NCBI RefSeq assembly: GCF_011074955.1 | Contig: NZ_WUQJ01000030.1 | Coordinates: forward strand, 57,452-121,451 | Direction: 5' to 3' | DNA length: 64,000 bases | Source of the DNA: Marinobacter caseinilyticus | GTDB lineage: Bacteria; Pseudomonadota; Gammaproteobacteria; Pseudomonadales; Oleiphilaceae | Part shown: positions 56,762 to 64,000 of the stretch, piece by piece | How the letters are laid out: the number at the start of each line of letters is the position of its first letter | Position numbering within the stretch: position 1 is the first letter of the stretch | Notes under the pieces: generated by a model | Database searches by the model: none | What the model was told of the DNA's origin: nothing | The model's input: only the letters and a program-made list of their open reading frames with translations | Program-made: the position numbers and the translations under genes

Positions 56762-57856
56762 TTAGACCAGATGGTGGTCCCATTGAACGGGGAGATCTGC
56801 AAGTTCCCTGGCGGGTGTGGCCGCGCCCAGCTGAACCAGTTTGCCTCGCCCAGAGGAAACCAGAAAGTCGCCTCCGGCAAGGGCCTGGATGCCGGCGCAG
56901 TCGGCGATGGAGACGCGGTTGACCAGTTCACCGGTACTGCCCCTGAAGATAATGGCCGTGCCACCAACAGGCGAGGCAGCAGCGACGAGGTCGTTTTCCG
57001 GGTGGGCAACCACGCTGGCAATATAGTTGGCCAAGGCTTTCTGGGTGTCTTCGTCAAACCGGTATTCGCGCAGTGTTCCCTTCTCAAGGCGCGCCAACAG
57101 GGGCGGCGTTTCATAAAGAGGCCCCTGGTACTGGTGGGCCACATACACGCGTCCACTGTTGCTGACGCTTACATGTCGGGCGCTTTGCTGATGATGGGGC
57201 GGCTTGAAACGGCCAACGATGTTGCCGGCATGCCGATCCATCAGTAGCAGGGCGGGATCCATGGTCTCCAGATTTAGTTTCATGCGGTCGTAATCCGGGT
57301 GGGTCAGGATGCCGCCAAGCCCGATTACCAGGGTTTCGCCGTCCGGGTGCAGGGTCAGCTCATGGGGGCCGATGCCATTCAGATCAAAGGTATCGGTTCG
57401 TTGGTAATCCAACTCGGCGTCATAGACCGCAATAATGCCATCGCTCTGTTGGTAACGGTTAGCGGTGACGTAGAGCCAGCGGCCATCGGTCGAGAACACA
57501 CCGTGGCCGACAAAGTGTTCGCCGGCTTTTGCGTCTACGCGGTGTTTTTCGATTCCGGAGGTTGTATCGAACACGTAAAATGACCATCCGGGGCGACGCT
57601 CGAAGAAGACGGTTTCACCCATGCCAGGCCGGTTGCATCCACTGTGGCAGCGAGTTTTGATCGGCGTCTGCCAGAGGATGCTGCCGCTGCGGTCGAAGGC
57701 GCTGACTCCAAAACTGCCGTCGGGTAAGCCAACAGCGCCGACATAGCTGTCAGGTTGGCCCGAGGCTTTTCTGGGAAGCAGAGAACAGCCGGTCAGGCCC
57801 ACGGCGAGACCGCCGGCAAGGGACGCTTTGAGAAGGGCCCTGCGATTCAAGCGCAT
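56762..57856 (-). CDS. DUF1513 family Tat-exported lipoprotein of the imelysin operon
   Basis: A 364-residue protein with a twin-arginine signal and lipobox (LNRRALLKASLAGGLAVGLTGC) followed by WD40/beta-propeller-like repeats (FVGHGVFSTDGRWLYVTANRY, GIGPHELTLHPDGETLVIGLGG). DUF1513 proteins accompany imelysins in iron-regulated loci. A perfect AAGGAGG 8 nt before 57856 fixes the start. Last gene of the operon, 13 nt after the second imelysin gene. Confidence 0.9.
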   Translation of the reverse strand: MRLNRRALLKASLAGGLAVGLTGCSLLPRKASGQPDSYVGAVGLPDGSFGVSAFDRSGSILWQTPIKTRCHSGCNRPGMGETVFFERRPGWSFYVFDTTSGIEKHRVDAKAGEHFVGHGVFSTDGRWLYVTANRYQQSDGIIAVYDAELDYQRTDTFDLNGIGPHELTLHPDGETLVIGLGGILTHPDYDRMKLNLETMDPALLLMDRHAGNIVGRFKPPHHQQSARHVSVSNSGRVYVAHQYQGPLYETPPLLARLEKGTLREYRFDEDTQKALANYIASVVAHPENDLVAAASPVGGTAIIFRGSTGELVNRVSIADCAGIQALAGGDFLVSSGRGKLVQLGAATPARELADLPVQWDHHLV

Positions 57857-57869
57857 ACGATCAGCCTCC

Positions 57870-58904
57870 TTAGTCGCCATCGCTTGAGTTGAAGCCTCTT
57901 ACCACGCTAAGAACAACCGCCGCCTGGTCATTGACCAACGTGGTCAACTGGGAAATATCGACATAGAGGCTCTGCAGGACCCGGAACTGGCCTTCTTCGG
58001 TCAGGGCGGTGGCCATGGGCAGATGGGCTCCGGGAAAGTTCTGCTGAACCTCGCCGAATTGCGTGCGAATGCGCTCTGCCAGATCGGACTCCCCCTTCGC
58101 TTCCAGCAATGTCGCGAGCCCCGGCAAAAAGAACTGTCTCAGGCCATCCACAGTGGCTTCAACGGTCAACAGGGTCTTGCCGCTGCGCCAGGCGTCCGTG
58201 ATGTAGGGGTTGCGCTTGCCGTTCCCGCGAAGCCCCATGGGCTGGGCCAGACGGCGTTCTTCCAGTATTTCCAGTGTCGCCATCCCCGCGCGGATTGTAA
58301 TGTCGCGGTATTGATCGGTCTTCAGGTAGTGCGGTCTGAAAGCCTGCCATCCCGCCATCAGCTTATCGCTGTTGTTTTTCACATGTCTGGCCACGTTGGT
58401 CAGCAGTTCGCAGGTCCGGGCGGCAGACAGTGAATTGTCCCCGCCATTGAACTGCTGATCAAACAGCAGGTATTCCATCATCGGGAAGCCTTGAACAGCG
58501 ACGCCGGACTGGCGGATCACCTGCGGAGTGATCGGTTCATCGTTTCTGATCAGGTAAGCGGCTTTGCGTGCGATCAGATTCTTTGAATCCGGCCAGAACT
58601 GGAACTGCCAGGAACGATTGTTGTTTTCGATCGGGCCGAAATCGACAAAACGCACTCTTTGCCAGGCCAGGAAAGCGTCGAGCCAGGCCCCTTCCAGGCG
58701 TGCCCGACTGTCTTTGGCGGGATTTTCGCAGTAGCTCCGGGCAGACTCGTCCAGCTCATCCGTTTGTATTGTCAGCGACTGATAGCCGGTCGCAATGCCC
58801 TCTTGCCACTGATGACGGGCCTGGGAGTTGGCATCGCTTGCCCACGCCAGAGGCGGCAACACGGCCAGAATAGAGGTACACAGTAGTCTGGTGATTCGTT
58901 GCAT
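57870..58904 (-). CDS. Imelysin family periplasmic protein (copy 2)
   Basis: A 344-residue protein with signal peptide ending PLAWASDA. Imelysin text includes WLDAFLAWQRVRFVDFGPIENNNR and GFPMMEYLLFD, the GxxxxE version of the imelysin motif. The helical-bundle imelysins are iron-uptake-associated periplasmic proteins related to EfeO and IrpA. It lies between the di-heme oxidoreductase and DUF1513 genes, consistent with a role in handling iron for the system. Confidence 0.92.
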   Translation of the reverse strand: MQRITRLLCTSILAVLPPLAWASDANSQARHQWQEGIATGYQSLTIQTDELDESARSYCENPAKDSRARLEGAWLDAFLAWQRVRFVDFGPIENNNRSWQFQFWPDSKNLIARKAAYLIRNDEPITPQVIRQSGVAVQGFPMMEYLLFDQQFNGGDNSLSAARTCELLTNVARHVKNNSDKLMAGWQAFRPHYLKTDQYRDITIRAGMATLEILEERRLAQPMGLRGNGKRNPYITDAWRSGKTLLTVEATVDGLRQFFLPGLATLLEAKGESDLAERIRTQFGEVQQNFPGAHLPMATALTEEGQFRVLQSLYVDISQLTTLVNDQAAVVLSVVRGFNSSDGD

Positions 58905-58913
58905 GGCGGATCC

Positions 58914-60323
58914 TCAGAGGGAATTCAGGAAATCGATCAGGGCCGTACGATCCTTCGACGACATCTGGCGGTAGCGATCGGCGGCCGCCTGGGCCTCGCC
59001 ATCATGCCAGAGCACGGCCTCTTCCAGTGTGCGGGCGCGACCGTCGTGCAGGAAGCCGGCTTGCGGATTCACCACCTGTGCCAGACCAATGCCCCAAAGC
59101 GGTGGTGTTCGCCATTCGTTGCCGTTGGCCAGGAACTCATCACGTCCATCCGCCAGGGCAGGGCCCAGATCGTGGAGCAGCAGATCCGTGTAGGGCCAGA
59201 TCGTCTGATTGCTCAGGTCCGGGCGGTCGGCTAACTCCCCCGTCCGGTGTCGCGGAGTATGACATCCAGCGCAGCCAGTCTCGTTGAATACCCGTGCCCC
59301 TTGTTGAACCGATTCGGACTCAAGATTGCGCCGGGCCGGAACGGCGAGACTCTTGGCATAGAAGGTTACGAAGTTGGCGACCTTGTCGCTTACCTCCGGT
59401 TCGCCACCATGGGTAAACCGCTCACAATTCTGCTTGGGCGTGCAGTCGGTGATGGGTTTCAGAGTAGAGGTCAGGCCCATATCTCCGGCGAAGGCGCCCA
59501 TACTCTGTTGATGGACATCCGGCTCTGCCGCCTTCCAGCCGAATCGGCCGGGCAACGTCTGTTCCGTTGCCAGATCCCAGACCTGGTTAAGCTTTCCGGA
59601 GATTTCGTTGCCGTCCGCATCATCAGGGTCATGGAGAGCTTTCAAATCTTTAATAGGGATGGCTTCAAGCAGACCCATGCCGATCATTTGTGGTGCTACC
59701 CTGGGTGACACCAGCAAGTCCTCGGGCAACGGTCCATAGTTTGGGTTTTCAATGCGGTACACAGGCTTGCGCAATTCCACAACCGTGCCGTCCCTGAGGT
59801 TCTTCTTCACCGGCGTCCACTCAATGATTAGATCGGCCTCCGGTTTTGCCGCGGGAAGCGCAGCTGTCTGCAACTGGCTACCGTATACCGGTGCCGGTTT
59901 AAAACCTTGCTTGCGCAGAATCTCGGCGTCCCGTTCAGGGTCAGCAGGAACTGCCAGCCTCAGAAACAGTGAGACCGGTGGATCGTCGATACCAGGGGGA
60001 TGTCCACGACCATCCTTGATATGACATCCCTGGCAGGAGTTGGTATTGAACAGTGGGCCCAGGCCGTCGCGGGCATCAGTGCTTGCCGGGGCTTCCACCC
60101 AGGGGTTGCGGAAAAAACTGTTGCCGACACTGAAATCCAGACGCCTGATCATCGACAAGTTGCCCTGGGGAAGCGAGTAGGCGTTGGTGTCTGACTGTTG
60201 TACCGTGCCATCACCACCGGTGGCCGGTGTGGTCTGAACCGGATGGCCAGCGTGGGTCTCAGCCCGCGCCGCCTGGGCACCGAGGGCCAGTGGCAGCAGG
60301 CAGAATAACAGTGTTGGTTTCAT
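58914..60323 (-). CDS. Di-heme oxidoreductase family protein (DUF1111)
   Basis: A 469-residue exported c-type cytochrome of the di-heme 'thiol oxidoreductase' family. Two heme-binding CxxCH motifs are visible, NSCQGCHIKDGRGHPPG near residue 85 and GCAGCHTPRHRT near residue 345, and a region KNLRDGTVVELRKP. It is conserved in imelysin loci and may reduce or oxidise iron in the periplasm (inference). The start at 60323 (MKPTLLFCLLPLALG) gives a good signal peptide but a weak ribosome-binding site; 60356 is an alternative. Confidence 0.9.
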   Translation of the reverse strand: MKPTLLFCLLPLALGAQAARAETHAGHPVQTTPATGGDGTVQQSDTNAYSLPQGNLSMIRRLDFSVGNSFFRNPWVEAPASTDARDGLGPLFNTNSCQGCHIKDGRGHPPGIDDPPVSLFLRLAVPADPERDAEILRKQGFKPAPVYGSQLQTAALPAAKPEADLIIEWTPVKKNLRDGTVVELRKPVYRIENPNYGPLPEDLLVSPRVAPQMIGMGLLEAIPIKDLKALHDPDDADGNEISGKLNQVWDLATEQTLPGRFGWKAAEPDVHQQSMGAFAGDMGLTSTLKPITDCTPKQNCERFTHGGEPEVSDKVANFVTFYAKSLAVPARRNLESESVQQGARVFNETGCAGCHTPRHRTGELADRPDLSNQTIWPYTDLLLHDLGPALADGRDEFLANGNEWRTPPLWGIGLAQVVNPQAGFLHDGRARTLEEAVLWHDGEAQAAADRYRQMSSKDRTALIDFLNSL

Positions 60324-60461
60324 AACGATTCGCGTTGTCAGAGTTGAAGAAGCCATGGAAAAACAACCTTTGAGTAAAGGCGGGCTTTCCATGGCTTGCT
60401 CGGGTCCTGATGATGCCGGGAGTTCGTGACTCCCGGTATCCAAGTAGTGCAACCGGTTCAA

Positions 60462-61757
60462 TCAGAAAGAGTGACCGGCGTCATCCGGAGACAGAGCTTC
60501 AATACCCAGATCGCGAGCGGCCTGCTCAATGGAGCCGGTCTGTGCAACCAGCGCCATGATGGCACCGTTGACGATACGGGTTCCCTCTGCATTACCCGGT
60601 GCAATCATGGTGTCGAACGCCATGGGATTTTCGCTGCTCTCAGCGCGTGCCTTTATCAGGCCCAGGGCTTCCATGGAGGCGTCCAGCTGGTTGTTCAGGC
60701 GGGCGTCCAGTTCCGGACTGCTCTGTTGAACCAGGTCAGACAGGGAAGGACCTGTCACCAGGCTGCCATCCACGCGTCGGTAGGTGCCGCTATAGACGTT
60801 CTCAATGCCCTGGCCGTTGTAGTAATGGGAGTTGTGGGTATTGTCGCTGAAGCAGTCGTGCTCATCCTCGTAGGAGTTGGCTTCCAGAGCGACCTTCATG
60901 CGCTCACCGGCCAGCTCACCGAGAGACAGGGAGCCCATACCAAACAACATCTTCTGAATGCCCTGGTTGGCATCGGCTGTGGTCAACTGCGCGCGGTAGT
61001 TGTCGCTGGCGTCCGGTGCCCACTGGGCTACCATCCACTCCAAATCCGATACCAGCAGGTCGGTCACCGAATCCAGAAACTCGCCACGGCGCTCGCAATT
61101 ACCGTTGGTGCAATCAGCACCCCTGGCGTAATCCGTGACCGGACGCTCCCCGGCACCGCTTTCAAAACCGTGGAGATCCTGACCCCAAAGCAGGAATTCA
61201 ACCGCATGGTAGCCGGTAGCAACGTTGGCTTCAGACCCGCCGACTTCGTTCAGATCAGCCAGCAGGCCCGCAGACAGTGAGGACACGTCCAGGGTTTCAC
61301 CGCCTACGTTGATGCTGTTGCTGGCGATGAGGTTGGCGGTTGCACCGGCGTTGCCCAGCTCGTGCTGGTATCCGTCCGCCTTCACGTAGTCGATCAGGCC
61401 TTCGTCCAGCGGCCAGGCGTTCAGTTGGCCTTCCCAGTCATCAACAATGGCGTTGCCAAAGCGGAACACTTCGGTCTGCTGGTAGGGAACCCGCGCTGCA
61501 AGCCAAGCTTCTTTAGCGGCGGCCAGGTTGGCTTCGGTCGGGTTGGCAATCAGCCGATCGGTTGCTTCGTCCAGCGCGCGGGCGGTGATCAGAGCGTCTT
61601 CATAGTTTGCGTGAGCCAGGTCGGCGTAATGGTTTACTACCGAAGCGTTGGTTGCCGGTGCGGATTTTTCAGAGGACCAGGGCGTGTTGGCGCAGCCAAC
61701 GGTGAGGGCGGCCGCAATGGTCAGTGCCAGCGGGGCCGGACGGAACAGTTTGTTCAT
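60462..61757 (-). CDS. Imelysin family lipoprotein (copy 1), first gene of the Fur-controlled operon
   Basis: A 431-residue protein with a lipobox (ALTIAAALTVGC). The imelysin signature GYHAVEFLLWGQD has the GxHxxE motif, and DCFSDNTHNSHYYNGQGI is typical of the IrpA-like branch. The start at 61757 follows GGAG 6 nt upstream. It lies first in the operon imelysin-DUF1111-imelysin-DUF1513, which resembles Fur-regulated loci in Pseudomonas. Confidence 0.93.
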   Translation of the reverse strand: MNKLFRPAPLALTIAAALTVGCANTPWSSEKSAPATNASVVNHYADLAHANYEDALITARALDEATDRLIANPTEANLAAAKEAWLAARVPYQQTEVFRFGNAIVDDWEGQLNAWPLDEGLIDYVKADGYQHELGNAGATANLIASNSINVGGETLDVSSLSAGLLADLNEVGGSEANVATGYHAVEFLLWGQDLHGFESGAGERPVTDYARGADCTNGNCERRGEFLDSVTDLLVSDLEWMVAQWAPDASDNYRAQLTTADANQGIQKMLFGMGSLSLGELAGERMKVALEANSYEDEHDCFSDNTHNSHYYNGQGIENVYSGTYRRVDGSLVTGPSLSDLVQQSSPELDARLNNQLDASMEALGLIKARAESSENPMAFDTMIAPGNAEGTRIVNGAIMALVAQTGSIEQAARDLGIEALSPDDAGHSF

Positions 61758-61885
61758 TTTCAACTCCATGTTGAGGTGACGCGAATCGCGAATACGAAGT
61801 GTTATCATTGCGATTATGGTTTTGAGGCCCTTACCTTGCAAGGAGATTTTGATTTCGGAAAACTTCAGCAGTCGAAATTTTAAAG

Positions 61886-61904
61886 CATAATGAGAATTAT
61901 TTGC
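61886..61904. promoter_or_regulatory. Fur box upstream of the imelysin operon
   Basis: CATAATGAGAATTATTTGC matches 14 of 19 positions of GATAATGATAATCATTATC. It lies about 130 nt upstream of the first imelysin gene. Iron-repressed control is likely by family knowledge. Confidence 0.7.
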
Positions 61905-61963
61905 AAAAAGGTTCTGGCGTGCTAATTTCCCGTCGTGGCCCTAGTAAATCGGTGGAGGAAAAC

Positions 61964-62116
61964 ATGAGTGCATCCGTTGTCCAGCTTGCGGGTTCGTCAA
62001 GGACCATTTTTACTGCCTGGCAATCGCTTCAGCGGTCGGTAAAACCGAACAGGAGGCAAAGGGTTGCTCGGTCGCTCAGCAAGCCCTGTGAGCTCTCCAG
62101 CGAACCTACTCGCTGA
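61964..62116 (+). CDS. Short frame of 50 residues, possibly a truncated gene
   Basis: The ATG at 61964 follows a strong GGAGG site with 5-nt spacing, suggesting a real start. The product MSASVVQLAGSSRTIFTAW continues with a basic tail and ends after 50 residues. No family recognised. It faces away from the imelysin operon and shares its Fur-box promoter region; it could be the 5' stub of a gene lost when the neighbouring DNA changed. Confidence 0.3.
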   Translation: MSASVVQLAGSSRTIFTAWQSLQRSVKPNRRQRVARSLSKPCELSSEPTR

Positions 62117-62464
62117 TTCCCTCGATACTGAGCGCTGCTCTCCGGTTTCAAAGATCAGGCTTTGAAGGAACTCTCCAGAGCATCGAGTTTCCGCTCGGTA
62201 AGGCTTAGTGGCTTTAGAATGTCCGACGTTTCCAGGAAGAGTGGAGTGCGAGACAGGTGCGGGTTCTACCTCGTTACTGGGAACAATCCTAAAGAAGGCC
62301 GAATTTTTCCTAGCGAGAACGTTGGTCTATTTGCCTGAATGTTCGCTTTGCGACCGACCCGAGCTAAACAAAAGCGAACATTGATGCCTCTCACCCATGA
62401 GCGGACATATTCGAGGCGTATTTTACACTGCCAGTAATGACCGCTTCCTGATATAGCGATCCTT
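62117..62464. other. Non-coding stretch downstream of the integron integrase
   Basis: Nearly 350 bp with no supported gene, containing the inverted repeat at 62338-62382. No attC-like pair of RYYYAAC/GTTRRRY sites was found by eye. Confidence 0.4.
62338..62382. repeat. Perfect 12-bp inverted repeat near the integron integrase 3' end
   Basis: AATGTTCGCTTT and AAAGCGAACATT with a 21-nt spacer. Its right arm with flank (TAAACAAAAGCGAACATT) recurs with two mismatches at 56526-56543. Similar gaatgtYcgcttt repeats are scattered in many gammaproteobacterial genomes, but here the position next to integrase DNA is notable. Confidence 0.6.
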
Positions 62465-63424
62465 TTAAAGACGATCGAAAGGGCTAATTGTCCCGGCTCT
62501 GCGGTCGCCAATAACGTGCGTGTAAATCTCAGTGGTGCGGATATCACTGTGACCCAAAATATCCTGAACTGTCCGAATATCACTCCCGGTTCGCAACAGC
62601 TCGGTCGCAAAGGCATGCCTGAAGGTGTGGGCCGTCACTCGTTTTGTGATTCCGCTGGCCACCACCGCCTGTCGTAATTGCTTGGAATAGGCAGAGTGGT
62701 GCAAGTGATGCCTGCAAATATAGCCGTCGTAAGGGTGGACGCATCGGCTGGTAGATGGAAACAGATACTGCCAGGCAAAATCTTTCATCGCCGATCCAAA
62801 TTTTCGATGTAGTGCTTTCGGCACAGAAGTCATCCCGTATCCTTCCAATAGATCGTCCTCATGCAGTGCCTTCACTCTGGCCGCCTGCGCCTCCATTTCT
62901 GCGTTAAGTCCCCGAGGGAGCAGTGTGTAGCGATCCTTTTGACCCTTTCCGCTGTGAATAAATAAATTCTGACTTGCCAGGTCTACATCCTTAACCCGAA
63001 GGGACAACGCTTCGCTGATCCTCAAACCGCAGCCGTACAACAGCGCCGTGATTAGCCAATATTTAGAGTCGAGATGATTCAGTATTGAGGAAACCTCCTG
63101 CTGATTCAGAACTGTCGGTAGGCGGCGAGGTTTCTTCGCAAACCGGTATTGCAGCCCCTCTATTTCTTTCTTAACAACATGGCGATACACAAAAATGATC
63201 GCGCACAGGGCTTGATTCTGAGTTGCCGAGCTTACGGCGCGATTCACGGCAAGATGATTCAGGAATCGTTCAATTTCGGCGTTTCCCATCTCGGAAGGAT
63301 GTTTTTTGTCATTGAAGAGGATGAATTGCCGGATCCAGTACAGATAGCTTTTCTCAGTCTTTAAGCTGTAGTGCCGGGTTCTGATCTCAGTGCGCACAGC
63401 TTCAAGAAACGGTGACCTTGGCAT
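62465..63424 (-). CDS. intI: Integron integrase IntI (chromosomal/marine integron type)
   Basis: A 319-residue tyrosine recombinase that joins attI and attC sites. Core-binding domain: RTRHYSLKTEKSYLYWIRQFILFNDKKHP. Catalytic residues: Arg in GCGLRISEALSLRVKD, HTFRHAF (HxxR), LGHSDIRTTEIYTHV (His and the nucleophile Tyr). The integron-specific extra segment is present as VPKALHRKFGSAMKDFAWQYLFPS before CRHHLHHSAY. This separates it from XerC/XerD and phage integrases. The start at 63424 sits behind GGAGGG. A LexA box lies 22 nt upstream. The N-terminus faces the right edge, where cassettes are expected. Confidence 0.93.
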   Translation of the reverse strand: MPRSPFLEAVRTEIRTRHYSLKTEKSYLYWIRQFILFNDKKHPSEMGNAEIERFLNHLAVNRAVSSATQNQALCAIIFVYRHVVKKEIEGLQYRFAKKPRRLPTVLNQQEVSSILNHLDSKYWLITALLYGCGLRISEALSLRVKDVDLASQNLFIHSGKGQKDRYTLLPRGLNAEMEAQAARVKALHEDDLLEGYGMTSVPKALHRKFGSAMKDFAWQYLFPSTSRCVHPYDGYICRHHLHHSAYSKQLRQAVVASGITKRVTAHTFRHAFATELLRTGSDIRTVQDILGHSDIRTTEIYTHVIGDRRAGTISPFDRL

Positions 63425-63445
63425 TGTGCCCTCCATGGCGCCAGA

Positions 63446-63465
63446 TACTGTTGATTTATACAGTT
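63446..63465. promoter_or_regulatory. LexA box in the intI promoter
   Basis: TACTGT-N8-ACAGTT (CTGT 63448-63451, ACAG 63460-63463) matches the gammaproteobacterial SOS box CTGTN8ACAG at every conserved position. SOS control of integron integrases is established for class 1 and Vibrio integrons. Confidence 0.85.
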
Positions 63466-63791
63466 ATAAATGGTTCGGGGCGCTTTTTGCAAGTGGGGGT
63501 CTCGTGAAACCCAGATCCTTCAGGCACGTCTATCCCAGAAAAAAATCACAGACTGTTGCTTTCATTGGTTTATTTTCTCAGGCAGGCTTACATAGGTGGT
63601 CTTATCGAGGCGCGACTATCCCGGGGCGCGTTTTCGTGCGTGATAAGAGGACTGTTATCGGATAGCCGAAAACAGTAGCTGATTGATAGATTTGAATAAT
63701 TCCTTCTGGGACTGGCTCTCATTTCTTCGCGAGCGATTGCGGTATAGTCGGAATTCAAACTAATAAGCTGTTATAAATATGAGGGAGCCCA
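63466..63791. other. Putative attI region between intI and the first cassette
   Basis: About 325 bp without a supported gene, in the place where attI lies in integrons. No perfect GTTRRRY core was found on either strand. GTTATAAAT occurs twice, at 63463-63471 and 63770-63778, the second just before the first cassette gene, and might mark the recombination point although it departs from GTTRRRY. Boundaries are guesses. Confidence 0.35.
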
Positions 63792-64000
63792 ATGGCAAAA
63801 ATTGATCATTCTCGGCCTTATTTAGTCTTCATTGATAACCTTAAAAGGGAGTTAAATAGAGGTCAGTCGGGCTCCGATATTTCGCAAAAAATTGTCTCTC
63901 AGCCTGTAAAACTTAAGCATGCTAGAAACCTAGAAAACGTTAAGCTTTTCGACGATCAATGGAACATGATAAACGATCTATTTTTTTTGATTGGCTCCTA
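63792..64000 (+). CDS. First integron-cassette gene candidate, hypothetical protein (runs off the right edge)
   Basis: An open frame of 69 codons to the window end, starting MAKIDHSRPYLVFIDNLKREL with a GAGGGAG site 4 nt upstream. Lower GC than its neighbours, as is usual for cassettes. The visible sequence is hydrophilic and helical (VKLFDDQWNMINDLFFLIGS) with no family recognised. It points away from intI, the usual orientation of cassettes. Confidence 0.6.
   Translation, partial: MAKIDHSRPYLVFIDNLKRELNRGQSGSDISQKIVSQPVKLKHARNLENVKLFDDQWNMINDLFFLIGS

Noticed and set aside
63390..63665. A 91-residue rightward frame across the intI start
   Set aside because: It overlaps the intI N-terminus and its LexA box, has no ribosome-binding site and no protein-like pattern.

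Overview
The window reads as chromosomal DNA of a marine, aerobic, GC-moderate gammaproteobacterium (Marinobacter- or Saccharospirillum-like). This is inferred from gene order and protein style, not from a search. The evidence is the cell-wall/division block proA-nadD-rsfS-rlmH-mrdA-mrdB-mltB-rlpA-dacA-ybeD-lipB, a CsdA-type helicase, mpl-ubiX, a PPi-type phosphofructokinase, a Fur-controlled imelysin operon and an integron integrase of the type found in marine bacteria.

Region 1 (1-22.7 kb) is an aromatic-acid catabolic block. After a partial deaD and an MFS gene it holds paaX, a branched-chain-amino-acid-type ABC transporter (five genes, the last an unusual hemerythrin-like/ATPase fusion), a single-chain indolepyruvate ferredoxin oxidoreductase with an Lrp-type regulator, and the phenylacetate genes paaG-I-K and paaA-B-C-D-E-Z with divergent paaY. 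Together they can activate phenylacetate (PaaK) or make arylacetyl-CoA from arylpyruvates (IOR), epoxidise the ring (PaaABCDE), isomerise it to the oxepin (PaaG) and open it (PaaZ). The lower-pathway genes paaF, paaH and paaJ are not in the window. A TRTGATAC motif recurs upstream of paaA, paaY and the transporter.

Region 2 (22.7-33.7 kb) is mixed: a haloalkane-dehalogenase-like hydrolase with Asn in place of the nucleophilic Asp, two small unknown genes, an AI-2E family permease, a peptidoglycan-binding protein, ilvD, a cNMP-like/HDOD protein, a Lon-N domain protein, a DedA-PAP2 fusion, and two tandem membrane GGDEF proteins whose active sites are degenerate but whose RxxD inhibitory sites are kept.

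Region 3 (33.8-53.9 kb) is core housekeeping: the proA-to-lipB run, a decayed GGDEF remnant, an ABC1/UbiB-family kinase, YqaA, a chemoreceptor, a glutaredoxin, pfp, mpl-ubiX and an acyl-CoA dehydrogenase.

Region 4 (54-64 kb) is accessory: a large unknown lipoprotein, a decayed integron-integrase fragment, a four-gene iron-responsive imelysin operon behind a Fur box, then a complete integron integrase with a LexA box and what looks like the start of its cassette array at the right edge. No rRNA, tRNA, CRISPR array or insertion sequence was recognised.
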